A program made the position numbers and the translations under genes. Below the pieces are notes generated by a model. It ran no database searches. It saw only the letters and a program-made list of their open reading frames with translations, and was not told the DNA's origin. This document shows, piece by piece, positions 26,556 through 34,815 of a stretch of DNA of 64,000 bases. Origin of the DNA: JAIXWP01 sp041391745 (lineage in GTDB: Bacteria; Bacteroidota; Bacteroidia; Flavobacteriales_D; Sanyastnellaceae); contig JAWKNK010000005.1 of assembly GCA_041391745.1 (NCBI GenBank), positions 62,001 to 126,000 on the forward strand. Reading direction: 5' to 3'. How positions within the stretch are numbered: position 1 is the stretch's first letter; every line of letters starts with the position of its first letter.

Positions 26556-26589
26556 AAAAACTCCTGACATAGTCAGGAGTTTTTTTTTA
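26556..26589 (+). terminator. Intrinsic terminator after rpoC
   Basis: AAAACTCCTGA pairs with TCAGGAGTTTT around CATAG and runs into nine or more T. It is a canonical terminator 22 bp after the rpoC stop. Confidence 0.92.
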
Positions 26590-26654
26590 TCCTTCATCAA
26601 ACACAATTTTGGATTGAATTTTGAGTATTCTTGCTCAGAAATAGCACACTTCGT

Positions 26655-27605
26655 ATGAAGATTTTATTAACCACCATAGCAGTTTTAGTTTTCGTCGCTC
26701 ATATTGCAGCCCAAGAAGTCAGTATTCGCAAGAAAACATTGAACGATACCCTCGCCCCTGCTTTACCACGCACCATCGAAAATCTGGATGCGAACACATT
26801 GAAAGTGCTCTTCATTGGAAATAGCTATACTCATACTAATGATCTGCCTGGGATGCTTCAGAAGGCAGCCTCCTCAATGGGATTAAAATTCACAAGTGTG
26901 AGTGCAACACCTGGCGGCTGGCATTGGATGTGGCATGCTGTAGATTCAAATACAATTGCCGCTATCAAAAAAGATAAGTATGATATTGTAGTTCTTCAGG
27001 AGTTTAGCCAAGCACTTTCTCTACCTGATTCTACGGTGGAAAAAGAAAGTATTCCTTATCTCAACCAATTAGTTGACACCATTACCAAATATAATCCCCA
27101 AGCAAAATTAGCCTTGTATGAAACTTGGGGCCGTAGGGATGGTGACATGCATAATGGTGAATTTTGGGCTCCAGTTCGCACTTATATGGGAATGGATTCT
27201 CTATTAGAACAGCGCTACCGTACACTTTCCAAGCAAATTGGCGCAACGATGATTCCCGTAGGGTTAGTTTGGAGACAGATTAGAGCAACTTATCCTGATA
27301 TTGAATTATATAGTCCAGATGGAAGTCATCCATCTCTTCTTGGAACTTATGCGGGAGCAATGACGTTTCTAAGCATGTTTTACAATTTAGATGCGCGTCA
27401 AATTGCGTATTACGACAAAGTAAATGGCGAGTTGGCCACCAAAATTTTGGATGCGGTGGAAACTGTCAAATCCAACGAAGAACACATCCGCCAATTGGAG
27501 CTGCCAGTCGTGGTAGAGGAATCTGATCTTGAAATGCCCGTAGACGAGCCTTTTATTGAAAAGGATAAAATCGATAATCGCAGAAAGCGCAAACGAAAAA
27601 TATAG
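26655..27605 (+). CDS. Secreted SGNH/GDSL-like hydrolase (DUF4886-like)
   Basis: From ATG 26655 the 316-residue product has a signal peptide (MKILLTTIAVLVFVAHIAAQ). The SGNH block I motif follows at about residue 50 (VLFIGNSYTHTNDLP, nucleophile Ser in GNS), then a conserved Gly region (ATPGGWHWMWH). The C-terminal block is PDGSHPSLLGTYAGA, with Asp and His of the triad. Such enzymes hydrolyse esters on glycans, lipids or small molecules; the substrate is unknown. The C-terminus is very basic (KIDNRRKRKRKI). It is separate from rpoC and precedes the XRE regulator. Confidence 0.82.
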   Translation: MKILLTTIAVLVFVAHIAAQEVSIRKKTLNDTLAPALPRTIENLDANTLKVLFIGNSYTHTNDLPGMLQKAASSMGLKFTSVSATPGGWHWMWHAVDSNTIAAIKKDKYDIVVLQEFSQALSLPDSTVEKESIPYLNQLVDTITKYNPQAKLALYETWGRRDGDMHNGEFWAPVRTYMGMDSLLEQRYRTLSKQIGATMIPVGLVWRQIRATYPDIELYSPDGSHPSLLGTYAGAMTFLSMFYNLDARQIAYYDKVNGELATKILDAVETVKSNEEHIRQLELPVVVEESDLEMPVDEPFIEKDKIDNRRKRKRKI

Positions 27606-27660
27606 CATATTATAATATACAATTTGACGATATTTTGTATATTTGAATATTATAATATGC
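27605..27660. promoter_or_regulatory. Paired palindromic operator upstream of the XRE gene
   Basis: GCATATTATAATAT (27605-27618) and its exact inverse ATATTATAATATGC (27647-27660) flank the likely promoter. Each contains the palindrome TATTATAATA, and their centres are 42 bp apart, about four helical turns. A -7-like TATATTTG lies between them at 27638-27645. The layout suits autorepression by dimers of the XRE protein encoded 8 bp downstream. Confidence 0.65.
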
Positions 27661-27667
27661 AAAATTG

Positions 27668-27937
27668 ATGTTTTCAATTGTAAAAATAAGTGATGTTAAA
27701 TCTGATATTGGGGCCTGGGTCAAAAAGTTGAGGGGGCAACACAAGCTCTCGCAACAAGAATTGGCTGATCGGTTGAACCTTTCGCGAATCACAATTCAGA
27801 ACATTGAAAATGGGAAGAACTTCACCATTGATACTTTTCTTCTCATCGTTCAGCATTTCAATCAACTTGAGGATTTCAACGCTTTTCTAAAAAGCAAAAA
27901 GCAGGAACTTGATTTAAATATTAAATCCATTTATTGA
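27668..27937 (+). CDS. XRE/HipB-like helix-turn-helix regulator
   Basis: The 89-residue protein is one Cro/CI-type HTH domain at about 15-70 (WVKKLRGQHKLSQQELADRLNLSRITIQNIENGKNFTIDTFLLIVQHF) with a short hydrophilic tail. HTH spacing and the LSRITIQNIENG recognition region are typical of HipB and related antitoxin-like repressors. No HipA kinase or other toxin follows: the stop at 27935-27937 is only 7 bp before the first CRISPR repeat. The ATG at 27668 is preferred to the TTG one codon upstream. A regulatory link with the array is inference. Confidence 0.85.
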   Translation: MFSIVKISDVKSDIGAWVKKLRGQHKLSQQELADRLNLSRITIQNIENGKNFTIDTFLLIVQHFNQLEDFNAFLKSKKQELDLNIKSIY

Positions 27938-27944
27938 TATGGCA

Positions 27945-28068
27945 GTTTTGAATTGCTGTAAAATTGAGTTCTTTGAAGAATCGTTCACACCACCACGTTG
28001 AAATCATTTCACTCCAACAAGGTTGTGAATTGCTGTAAAATTGAGTTCTTTGAAGAATCGTTCACACC
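27945..28068 (+). CRISPR. Minimal type II-C CRISPR array: two 47-nt repeats, one 30-nt spacer
   Basis: Repeats lie at 27945-27991 and 28022-28068 with period 77 and a spacer at 27992-28021. They begin GTTGTGAATTGC and end CGTTCACACC. The first differs from the second at position 4 (T for G). The GTTGTG start, the 47-nt length and the 30-nt spacer fit Bacteroidota type II-C arrays. Orientation is set by the tracrRNA anti-repeat, which pairs with repeat positions 2-24, so crRNA is read on the plus strand. The array begins 7 bp after the XRE gene and is followed by hairpins. The spacer target was not found by eye. Confidence 0.85.
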
Positions 28069-28081
28069 AGAACTTAGCCTA

Positions 28082-28116
28082 AAAAACTGGTTTTCATGTG
28101 AATTACACCGGTTTTT
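28082..28116 (+). terminator. Probable terminator of the CRISPR array
   Basis: AAAAACTGGT pairs with ACCGGTTTTT (one G-T pair) across a 15-nt loop, 13 bp after the last repeat. The U-tract is part of the stem, so efficiency may be modest. Confidence 0.55.
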
Positions 28117-28140
28117 CGCGACAAAAAAAATGAACGAAAC

Positions 28141-28189
28141 AGAAATGGCGATGATATTTTTAATTTAAAATTTTCATCGCCATTTTCTA
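28141..28189. terminator. Bidirectional terminator between the array and the cas operon
   Basis: ATGGCGATGA (28145-28154) pairs with TCATCGCCAT (28175-28184) around a 20-nt AT loop, flanked by AGAA and TTTTCT. It lies directly downstream of the cas2 stop on the minus strand and downstream of the array on the plus strand, so it can serve both. Confidence 0.75.
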
Positions 28190-28191
28190 TT

Positions 28192-28530
28192 TTAAAACAA
28201 CTCCAACTGCTGATAGCCTGTAGGAATTTCTATCTCTTTTTTTCCAAAGAAAATTTCCATTTGAGATAATTGCCGATCCGTTACACTCAGTATTCCTACG
28301 TGGCCTTTTTTTGGCAAAAGCTTTTTAACTCGGTTCACGTGAACATCAGCATTTTCTTTACTTGGGCAATTGCGCAGGTAAATACTAAACTGGAACATGG
28401 TAAAACCATCCCTAATCAATTCCTTTCGAAACTCTGCTGCAGCCTTTCTCTCACGGGGTGTTTCTACCGGTAAATCAAAGAATACCAGTACCCACATAAT
28501 TCGATATGCATTTATTCTGTTAAAAGACAT
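28192..28530 (-). CDS. cas2: CRISPR-associated endonuclease Cas2
   Basis: The 112-residue protein shows the Cas2 ferredoxin-like fold: strand 1 with VLVFFDLPVETPRERKAAAEFRKELIRDGF, then MFQFSIYLRNCPSKENA, KKLLPKKGHVGILSVTDRQ, ending in GYQQLELF. Asp in the FFDLP motif is the conserved acidic residue. Cas2 bridges two Cas1 dimers in spacer integration. It overlaps the end of cas1 by 11 bp and is the last gene of the operon. Confidence 0.93.
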   Translation of the reverse strand: MSFNRINAYRIMWVLVFFDLPVETPRERKAAAEFRKELIRDGFTMFQFSIYLRNCPSKENADVHVNRVKKLLPKKGHVGILSVTDRQLSQMEIFFGKKEIEIPTGYQQLELF

Positions 28531-29422
28531 TTGAAAATGAAGGAAGATCCAATTTCTTCACTTCACCCTCATACACTTTCACTAATGATGCCGAAATTTT
28601 CGAGATGGCCACGAGCATTGGACTTTTTGTACCTTTTATCACTATGTCCAATGTAGGTATTTTCAATAGTTCAATCTTCCATTGCCTCGTCAGTTCATCT
28701 GGAATATCCAAGTTCTCAGCGATTTTAATAATGTGCCAATCGATAAACGGTCTAAAAGGTTCCATTACATCGTCTGCCAAACAATAGGCATTATACTGAT
28801 TTCGATGATGCACGCCGTAGGTAGGCATCAATCCGCTTGCAACCAATGCTCTTGCCACCATTGCTCTCAGAATTGCGTAACCGTAATTCAACAAATGATT
28901 TGGAGGCTCGCCAAACCTTTCTCTTTTGAATGACATATCGCCGAACAAACCTCGCCAATAATAAGAAGCTGCTCGCGCTTCTAAGTTATCTGGATCTCCA
29001 GAACGCACTTCTTTAGCCCATCTGATGAGTGGTTCACAGTTTTGACCAACATACTTTAGTACTTCGCTCTGATTTTCAATTTTTGATTTGATGAGTTGCG
29101 ACCAAACTTGTTTTTTCAGAGGAACAGAAACTTCCATTTGCATTTGAAATCTTGCGCTTTGAAGTGTATTACCTTCGAGCGGCATCCATAGTCCAATTGG
29201 CATGTGTCGCTCTTCACAAGAAATTACAGCTACTTGCTCTTTAAGCAAAGTTGAGAGTAACGCATTGGTAATTGTAATCTGTTGAGATTCTAATATGAGC
29301 ACTGCAATATCTTCAATGGGTACACTTTTTTCCTCACTCTCACCTTCCTTTCTAACAACTAATTGATTCAGTCGTAAAGACAAGTAACTCGCGTTCTCAA
29401 TAACTATAGTGCGCTTAATCAT
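28520..29422 (-). CDS. cas1: CRISPR-associated integrase Cas1 (type II-C)
   Basis: The 300-residue protein has an N-terminal beta domain (about 1-75) and a C-terminal helical catalytic domain with Glu148 (DNLEARAASYYW), His205/206 (TYGVHHRNQYN) and Asp217/218 with Glu221 (LADDVMEPFRP). This is the metal-binding set needed for integrating prespacers. It overlaps cas9 by 8 bp and cas2 by 11 bp. It looks fully intact, so the one-spacer array is not explained by a broken Cas1. Confidence 0.94.
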   Translation of the reverse strand: MIKRTIVIENASYLSLRLNQLVVRKEGESEEKSVPIEDIAVLILESQQITITNALLSTLLKEQVAVISCEERHMPIGLWMPLEGNTLQSARFQMQMEVSVPLKKQVWSQLIKSKIENQSEVLKYVGQNCEPLIRWAKEVRSGDPDNLEARAASYYWRGLFGDMSFKRERFGEPPNHLLNYGYAILRAMVARALVASGLMPTYGVHHRNQYNAYCLADDVMEPFRPFIDWHIIKIAENLDIPDELTRQWKIELLKIPTLDIVIKGTKSPMLVAISKISASLVKVYEGEVKKLDLPSFSNVF

Positions 29423-32400
29423 TGGTTAACCTCCCCAAGTAATTGATTTTAACCGCTCGTGGACTTACTTCAACAATTTTTGTTAGACTTCGAAAATTAT
29501 AAAAAAGTCCCAATTGATTATGAATTGAAGAATCCTTTAAAATAGCCTCGGAGTTAAGTCTAAACCAAACATCAATGGCTCCATTGGATTTTTTAGTAAT
29601 CTTTTGAACCCTATACAATCTTTCAACTCCTTCCTCATTCTTAATTATGAACATATCATTTTGTTCGAACTTCCAAACCAATTTGGCTCCTTCCAATTCT
29701 TTTTGATAGACGGGCAAGCCACTTTGCATGGCTGCAAATGCCTCTTGAAATGATACCATTTTATCGAAATAGGTCCCGTCTTCTCTCTGATATACCGCCA
29801 AATGATGGTTATTACCTGGTTTTACGAACGAATGTGAATCTTCCCCGTCACTCTCATTTAATGGTACTACTTTGCCTAAGCCTGTTTTCAATCGAACCGT
29901 GCGGATTGGAATTCCCTTTTTCTCATTAAACCAAATAGTGCTTGTCCCAATATTTTTCAATGCTTCTTTCTCATCGGCAAAGCTGTCAAAAAATGCAATG
30001 ACTTTTTCCTTTACCAACTCATCCACGATGTATTCACAGTCCTTTCTTTTTAGAGCGGTCAACGGGTATTTAACCACTACCTCTTCTTGCCAATCCCATA
30101 TTTCCACATCTTTTATTTGTACAGTTTCGCTTGCATCATAGAACAATTTTTTCTTGAACGCTTTGCTGCTATCGAAATCATTTTCACGCAATCGATCCTG
30201 CACTAATTTTCTCAATTGCTTATCCACGATCACCCATGAAGGATCGAATTCTTTATTCAATTTCGCTTTACGTTTCACGCGAAGCTTTATTTTTCCATAG
30301 ACAGTCTCCTCACTTAATGCGCCTCTAGGAATTAAATGTACGTGCTGGGTCGATTTGTTCTTGCTCTTAACACCAACTCGTTTTCCACGTTTATAAGAAA
30401 CATTAATCTTTTCCACTTCCTGTATCACTTGATCCGTGCTAAATGGAGAAAGTCCAGAAAATTCTTTAATCTTTACATGATCCAATTCCTTCAAATTATC
30501 AGCGTTGCCCTTCTCTACCAATTGATTCAGATTGTTCAATGTTTGAATATAACTTTGTTTTGTACAGGCCACTACCAAGGCATCGATAGCATGGTGACGG
30601 TGATCATCCCTTTTGCTCCAATCTTTGATGTGATACAAACGTCTGCCATCAGCAGTTGGCTCTATTTGCGTCAAACCCTGTTTTTCATAATTGGTCCAGT
30701 TAATTTTTTTAAGAACATCATTCCACCCCCATTTATCCCTCAAGAAATCTGTCATACCTCCGCTTGTAAACTTCACATCTCGACAAACCAAGGCTAGTAT
30801 TTGCGCTGCCTTTTTTGAGATGTACTGAGTTTCTCGCAATTGTCGATTAATAAAGTCATTCGGAATTTCCGATTGAGGAGTCAATAATCTTTTTTGTTTT
30901 GTTTTACTTATACCAGCATCCTTTCCTTTCACTAGACTATTCACCATATCCACATAATCCTCAAAGGCAAGCAAACCCGGCACTGGTTGCTTCAGCATAA
31001 AGTCATAAGCTGTCATATTTCCCTTCGCTTTATTCACCCAACTTTCAGACATTGTTTTATTCGAAAAGCTATCATCAAAAAGTCGGCTTCTAGGAATGAT
31101 ATGTTCCACCTCGACTCCATTTCCATTTAAGAAATCAGCTAGTGAAATTCCTTTTCCAGTGTATATCGAAACTCCCCCTAACTCTTCATGCATCTTGTAT
31201 TTATTGATTAATGACTTGTTAACCTTTTTAAAGCCAAATTCATTTCTCAATTTATCTTCAATTTGCTTATTGCGTTTTTCAGCGGCACTAATGTTCTTCG
31301 AGGATTTATTTCTTTCCTCCTTGCTTTGCTGCAACTCTCTGGCCAACTCCACACGGATTTCATCTGGCCTTCCTAAAGATGGCTCTTCCATTATTGCATT
31401 TATTAAATTGATCAGTTGGTTTAAAACCCTTTCAACTACAGGTTGTCGCAATGAGTTTTTAGGCAGGTTAGGCAATTTGCTTAGTAAATCTCTTGATACA
31501 TTTTCCAGTTTAGTTAAATAGTCAGAATGACGAAATCCTGCAAATTCCATTGCTTTGCTATATTGATGTCCCATCATCAAATGAGGTATAATCAGGCGCA
31601 TTGCCTTGGCGCTTTTATTTGAAAAGCCTGCTTTTGTAAAGTCAAGTTTTGATAAATACTCCGCACATTCTTCAGAAATTCCGAAATCTTCCTTGAGGTT
31701 TTTGATTAGACTTTTTTCATCGTCAACGGAATAAAGTAAATGCCATAATCTTTGATATACGTGATTTTGATATGAATCGTCCACTTCAGGAAATACGGTT
31801 ATTTCACCTGTAGTTACATCCGTTTTGGAGTTATCGGAATACGTTATTTCCCATGATTCGAGTTGGGACAAAAGGTGCTCATTTTCAGGATAATTTTTCA
31901 GGACTTTAGCAATTGCCGACCATGTGGTATCACCTTGAATTCCCTTTTCCGTAATGTTGGATTTAACATCATTAGATAACTTGAGAAATTTATAAATTTC
32001 CTTCGTTGTCATTTTTTCCTTAAACTTGAGTTGACCCGCTAGTTCAAAAAGTCGCTCTTTTTCTATTTCAATACTCTTTCTGTATTTATCTTTAAAATCA
32101 AGATTATTCACCGCTTCCAAAATCTTACTCCATTGAGCAATTGGAGCAGTGCGTGGTGAAACACGAGGTGAAACATTCATTCGCTTTCCATTTACCTCCT
32201 TAAAACGAGTAACGAATTCGCATCTACTGACTAAGGCTTTTTGACTTTTAAGTGGTCTTTGATGAAAAATGATTCCCAACTTAATTTTTTGATATTGCTC
32301 TTCATTCAACACATCGAAATATTTTGACTGTGTACTCCAAATTGTATCAAACTCATTCAAGTAGACTTCACGAGGAAAAATCATCCCTTTTAATTTGAAA

Positions 32401-32945
32401 TGTTCATCTTCCTGAAGCTGAGAGAATACCCATTGTCCTAAAGTCATATTTGAGGCTATTAATTTTTCAGCGTTCAACCGAATTTGTGCTTTGTATTCTG
32501 ATTCCTTTGTAGCTTCACCGTCCTGACCTTCCGTTTTTCTGCTACTCTTAAAACCACGCTTCTGATTGATATGATATAACACTCTACCCAATTCTTGTGG
32601 TGATATTTTCTCTAAAGCCGCTCTTGATCTTAGCTCCCAAATCCCCATTTTTGAAACAGCCTCAAACAATTCAGATGGCGGAAGCATGTTCAACTCTGAT
32701 AAGGCCTTTTTCAACAAGTCTTTTCTCATTGTTCGGCGATACGCATTTCTCCTCATGCCCCTTTTAAGTCTTCGCTTCGCATTTTTAGAAATTGCATTTC
32801 CCTTGGTGAATTCATCCCTTTCTTCACTAGATAAAGGAATTACTCTCACCCCCATTCCAAGTATCTTGCTTTCACCTTCATTTTCAGCAGTATATGCCCA
32901 TCCAATGGAAGCAACGCCAAGATCAAGTCCTAAAATTTTTTTCAT
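29415..32945 (-). CDS. cas9: Type II-C Cas9 RNA-guided endonuclease
   Basis: The 1176-residue protein begins with RuvC-I (KKILGLDLGVASIGWA, Asp8), followed by an Arg-rich bridge helix (about 55-80) and a helical REC lobe. RuvC-II has Glu533 (DEIRVELAREL). The HNH domain has Glu614-His615 (VEVEHIIPRSRLF) and Asn638 (SWVNKAKGN), and RuvC-III has His784/785 and Asp788 (HRHHAIDALVVA). A PAM-interacting C-terminal domain closes it. All nuclease residues are present. It is smaller than the roughly 1400-residue or longer Cas9s I recall from many Bacteroidota, and lacks csn2 or cas4 neighbours, which supports II-C. cas1 follows with an overlap. Confidence 0.96.
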   Translation of the reverse strand: MKKILGLDLGVASIGWAYTAENEGESKILGMGVRVIPLSSEERDEFTKGNAISKNAKRRLKRGMRRNAYRRTMRKDLLKKALSELNMLPPSELFEAVSKMGIWELRSRAALEKISPQELGRVLYHINQKRGFKSSRKTEGQDGEATKESEYKAQIRLNAEKLIASNMTLGQWVFSQLQEDEHFKLKGMIFPREVYLNEFDTIWSTQSKYFDVLNEEQYQKIKLGIIFHQRPLKSQKALVSRCEFVTRFKEVNGKRMNVSPRVSPRTAPIAQWSKILEAVNNLDFKDKYRKSIEIEKERLFELAGQLKFKEKMTTKEIYKFLKLSNDVKSNITEKGIQGDTTWSAIAKVLKNYPENEHLLSQLESWEITYSDNSKTDVTTGEITVFPEVDDSYQNHVYQRLWHLLYSVDDEKSLIKNLKEDFGISEECAEYLSKLDFTKAGFSNKSAKAMRLIIPHLMMGHQYSKAMEFAGFRHSDYLTKLENVSRDLLSKLPNLPKNSLRQPVVERVLNQLINLINAIMEEPSLGRPDEIRVELARELQQSKEERNKSSKNISAAEKRNKQIEDKLRNEFGFKKVNKSLINKYKMHEELGGVSIYTGKGISLADFLNGNGVEVEHIIPRSRLFDDSFSNKTMSESWVNKAKGNMTAYDFMLKQPVPGLLAFEDYVDMVNSLVKGKDAGISKTKQKRLLTPQSEIPNDFINRQLRETQYISKKAAQILALVCRDVKFTSGGMTDFLRDKWGWNDVLKKINWTNYEKQGLTQIEPTADGRRLYHIKDWSKRDDHRHHAIDALVVACTKQSYIQTLNNLNQLVEKGNADNLKELDHVKIKEFSGLSPFSTDQVIQEVEKINVSYKRGKRVGVKSKNKSTQHVHLIPRGALSEETVYGKIKLRVKRKAKLNKEFDPSWVIVDKQLRKLVQDRLRENDFDSSKAFKKKLFYDASETVQIKDVEIWDWQEEVVVKYPLTALKRKDCEYIVDELVKEKVIAFFDSFADEKEALKNIGTSTIWFNEKKGIPIRTVRLKTGLGKVVPLNESDGEDSHSFVKPGNNHHLAVYQREDGTYFDKMVSFQEAFAAMQSGLPVYQKELEGAKLVWKFEQNDMFIIKNEEGVERLYRVQKITKKSNGAIDVWFRLNSEAILKDSSIHNQLGLFYNFRSLTKIVEVSPRAVKINYLGRLTND

Positions 32946-32971
32946 CTAAGTTTTTATTTAAAATAATTTTC

Positions 32972-32979
32972 TATATTTG
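32972..32979 (+). promoter_or_regulatory. -7 element of the tracrRNA promoter
   Basis: TATATTTG matches TAnnTTTG. The expected start 5-7 nt downstream (about 32985) coincides with the first base of the anti-repeat. No clear -33 TTG is visible in the AT-rich upstream sequence. Confidence 0.6.
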
Positions 32980-32983
32980 AATA

Positions 32984-33064
32984 CTCAATTTTACAGCAAT
33001 TCACAATAAGGTCATCAGACCGTTGTGAAAACATTCAAAGCGGCCTTCGGGTCGTTTTTTTTTG
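32984..33064 (+). ncRNA. tracrRNA of the type II-C system
   Basis: Positions 32984-33006 are a perfect 23-nt reverse complement of repeat positions 2-24. A short stem follows (GGTC-ATCA-GACC, about 33010-33021), then a linker, then a terminator stem CGGCC-UUCG-GGUCG-type with a UUCG tetraloop (33041-33054) and nine T. Anti-repeat, nexus-like stem and terminator are the expected order for a tracrRNA. It is divergent from cas9, with the anti-repeat inside the cas9 upstream region. It should pair with crRNA and be cut by host RNase III. Confidence 0.88.
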
Positions 33065-33220
33065 CTTGAGACATTGATATTTCAAAATTTTTCATGAGCC
33101 CAATTTATTGAAAAAATGAGTAATTGATGCTCGAAATAAAATTTTCAATTCGTTGTAAATAGGTTACAATGTGTGCTCATTTCTTTGGTAGTTTTTCACT
33201 AAAATGAAATTACAAAACAT

Positions 33221-33256
33221 AAAAAAAACCGAATGAATATTCATTCGGTTTTTTTT
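33221..33256. terminator. Bidirectional terminator downstream of the S8 protease
   Basis: AACCGAATGA pairs perfectly with TCATTCGGTT around ATAT, with A-run before and T-run after, so it can act on both strands. It ends the minus-strand protease gene. The 33065-33220 stretch holds no other recognisable feature. Confidence 0.88.
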
Positions 33257-33273
33257 ATTGTGAAAAGATGCTA

Positions 33274-34815
33274 TTACATCGCGTTTTGGGCTGCTGCTAC
33301 GGCTGCACCGGCGTTCAAATTGCCATAGCCTCTACTTGAGCTTTGACCGGGATAATATTGTGAGGTGATGGTCAAAATATTCAAGACCTCGGCTCTTGTC
33401 ATTGTTGGGTCAATAGACCAAACCAATGCGCCTATTCCCGCCGCAGTCGCTGTTGCACATGAACTTCCCCCTATATATGTTGGCCAAGTTCCGCTCTGTG
33501 GCAAACTCAAGCTATTTCGGCTATCGTTAGAATTACGTTCCATTACCACTGTAAAGTCAACCTCTCCTCCATCGTGACAATCGTCGCAGGTTTGTGAATT
33601 TTCATTTACACCAGTTATAGCCACACAATTACTATATGCCGCAGGATAAATCACTCCCCACCATGCCGTCCAGCTAAAACTTGTACCGGCGGCAGCGAAT
33701 ACCAATTTACCCATGTTGGTAGCGTAATTGACACCATCTTTTAAAACGGAACTCCCAAACGGAGTACCAATAGACATGCTGATCACTTTTACATCTGAAG
33801 TATTTCCCAATCCAACAAGTGCATTTTTTACCGCAGTTCGCTCGCTTCCAGAATCGAGCACTACATCATTGCACGCACGCACAAAAAAGAGGTTGCTCTT
33901 GTATGCAACTCCTGTGGTAGCTCCTGTATTGTTTCGAGGACCCACAGCCAAACCTGACATGCTGGTGCCATGCGAACAAGAAGTGTATGCAGTGCCACCC
34001 AATGTGTAGCCAACTGTTCGGCTTCGGCCAACATTGCTATCGCCATTATTAAAACTACCGTTTAATAACGATTGGCTTGAGCTGATACCCGCATCAATGA
34101 CTCCAACTGTGATACCTTGTCCCTGCGTTTGACTCCACGCGTTTGGAATATTCATATTGTTGAAATTCCAAGGAATCATACAATTGGGAGTTGACCAAGT
34201 ATAATCTGCCCCAGACACGCTGTAACTCGAGGGGTCACATCCCGAAGAAGAACGCTGTTCTTCGACTTCCAATATATAGTCGATCGGCTCAATGTACCTC
34301 ACATTTTCTAAATTCATCAATGCTTGGATCACCTCCCTATTCACCATATTGATAGTAATGATAGGTAATACCTCGTCATCTTCTACCAATACTTCATTCC
34401 AATCCAAAGCCTTTCCAGTGCTTTCGAAATAAGTGTCTTTAATCAATTGAATGATGGCATCATGAGTGGCTTTCCATTTTGATGATTTCAAATCGATAGT
34501 ATGACTTATTTCATCTATACTCTCCAATCCATTTATGGTGTATCCTATTGCCATTGATTGATCGCCATAGTGACCGGCGCTCCATATCACATCAGGAGTT
34601 GTCCATTCCCAATGAAAATCATGTTCACGCATTAAAATTCCTTTAAGAGTGTTATCCACGTCCTCTTTGGACAAGGGAGATTCTGACAGCACAACACTTT
34701 CAACTCTACTCGTCAACACATCGCCCACCACTGCATTCTCCATCACATTTACTGAGTCTCTTTTGCAAGCTGCAAAAACCCAGATAGTTGCTAAAGCAAG
34801 AATTGTCTTTTTCAT
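33274..34815 (-). CDS. Subtilisin-like S8 serine protease, predicted lipoprotein
   Basis: The 513-residue protein has a lipoprotein signal (MKKTILALATIWVFAAC, lipid Cys17) and a propeptide-like region to about residue 190, with an inhibitor-I9-like NLENVRYIEPIDYILEVEE stretch. The S8 catalytic domain follows with Asp241 (GVIDAGI), His282 (CSHGTSMSG) and Ser452 (GGSSCATATAAG). All three triad residues are present. Several Cys pairs (TCDDCHDGG) suggest disulfides in the envelope. It probably processes or degrades proteins at the cell surface. It stands alone with its own terminator. Confidence 0.9.
   Translation of the reverse strand: MKKTILALATIWVFAACKRDSVNVMENAVVGDVLTSRVESVVLSESPLSKEDVDNTLKGILMREHDFHWEWTTPDVIWSAGHYGDQSMAIGYTINGLESIDEISHTIDLKSSKWKATHDAIIQLIKDTYFESTGKALDWNEVLVEDDEVLPIITINMVNREVIQALMNLENVRYIEPIDYILEVEEQRSSSGCDPSSYSVSGADYTWSTPNCMIPWNFNNMNIPNAWSQTQGQGITVGVIDAGISSSQSLLNGSFNNGDSNVGRSRTVGYTLGGTAYTSCSHGTSMSGLAVGPRNNTGATTGVAYKSNLFFVRACNDVVLDSGSERTAVKNALVGLGNTSDVKVISMSIGTPFGSSVLKDGVNYATNMGKLVFAAAGTSFSWTAWWGVIYPAAYSNCVAITGVNENSQTCDDCHDGGEVDFTVVMERNSNDSRNSLSLPQSGTWPTYIGGSSCATATAAGIGALVWSIDPTMTRAEVLNILTITSQYYPGQSSSRGYGNLNAGAAVAAAQNAM

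Noticed and set aside
27668..27937. HipA/HipB toxin-antitoxin module
   Set aside because: The HTH protein resembles HipB, but no HipA kinase or other toxin ORF lies on either side.
28097..28104. Third, degenerate CRISPR repeat
   Set aside because: Only the eight bases TGTGAATT match the repeat start, at 73 rather than 77 nt spacing, and they lie in the loop of the terminator hairpin.
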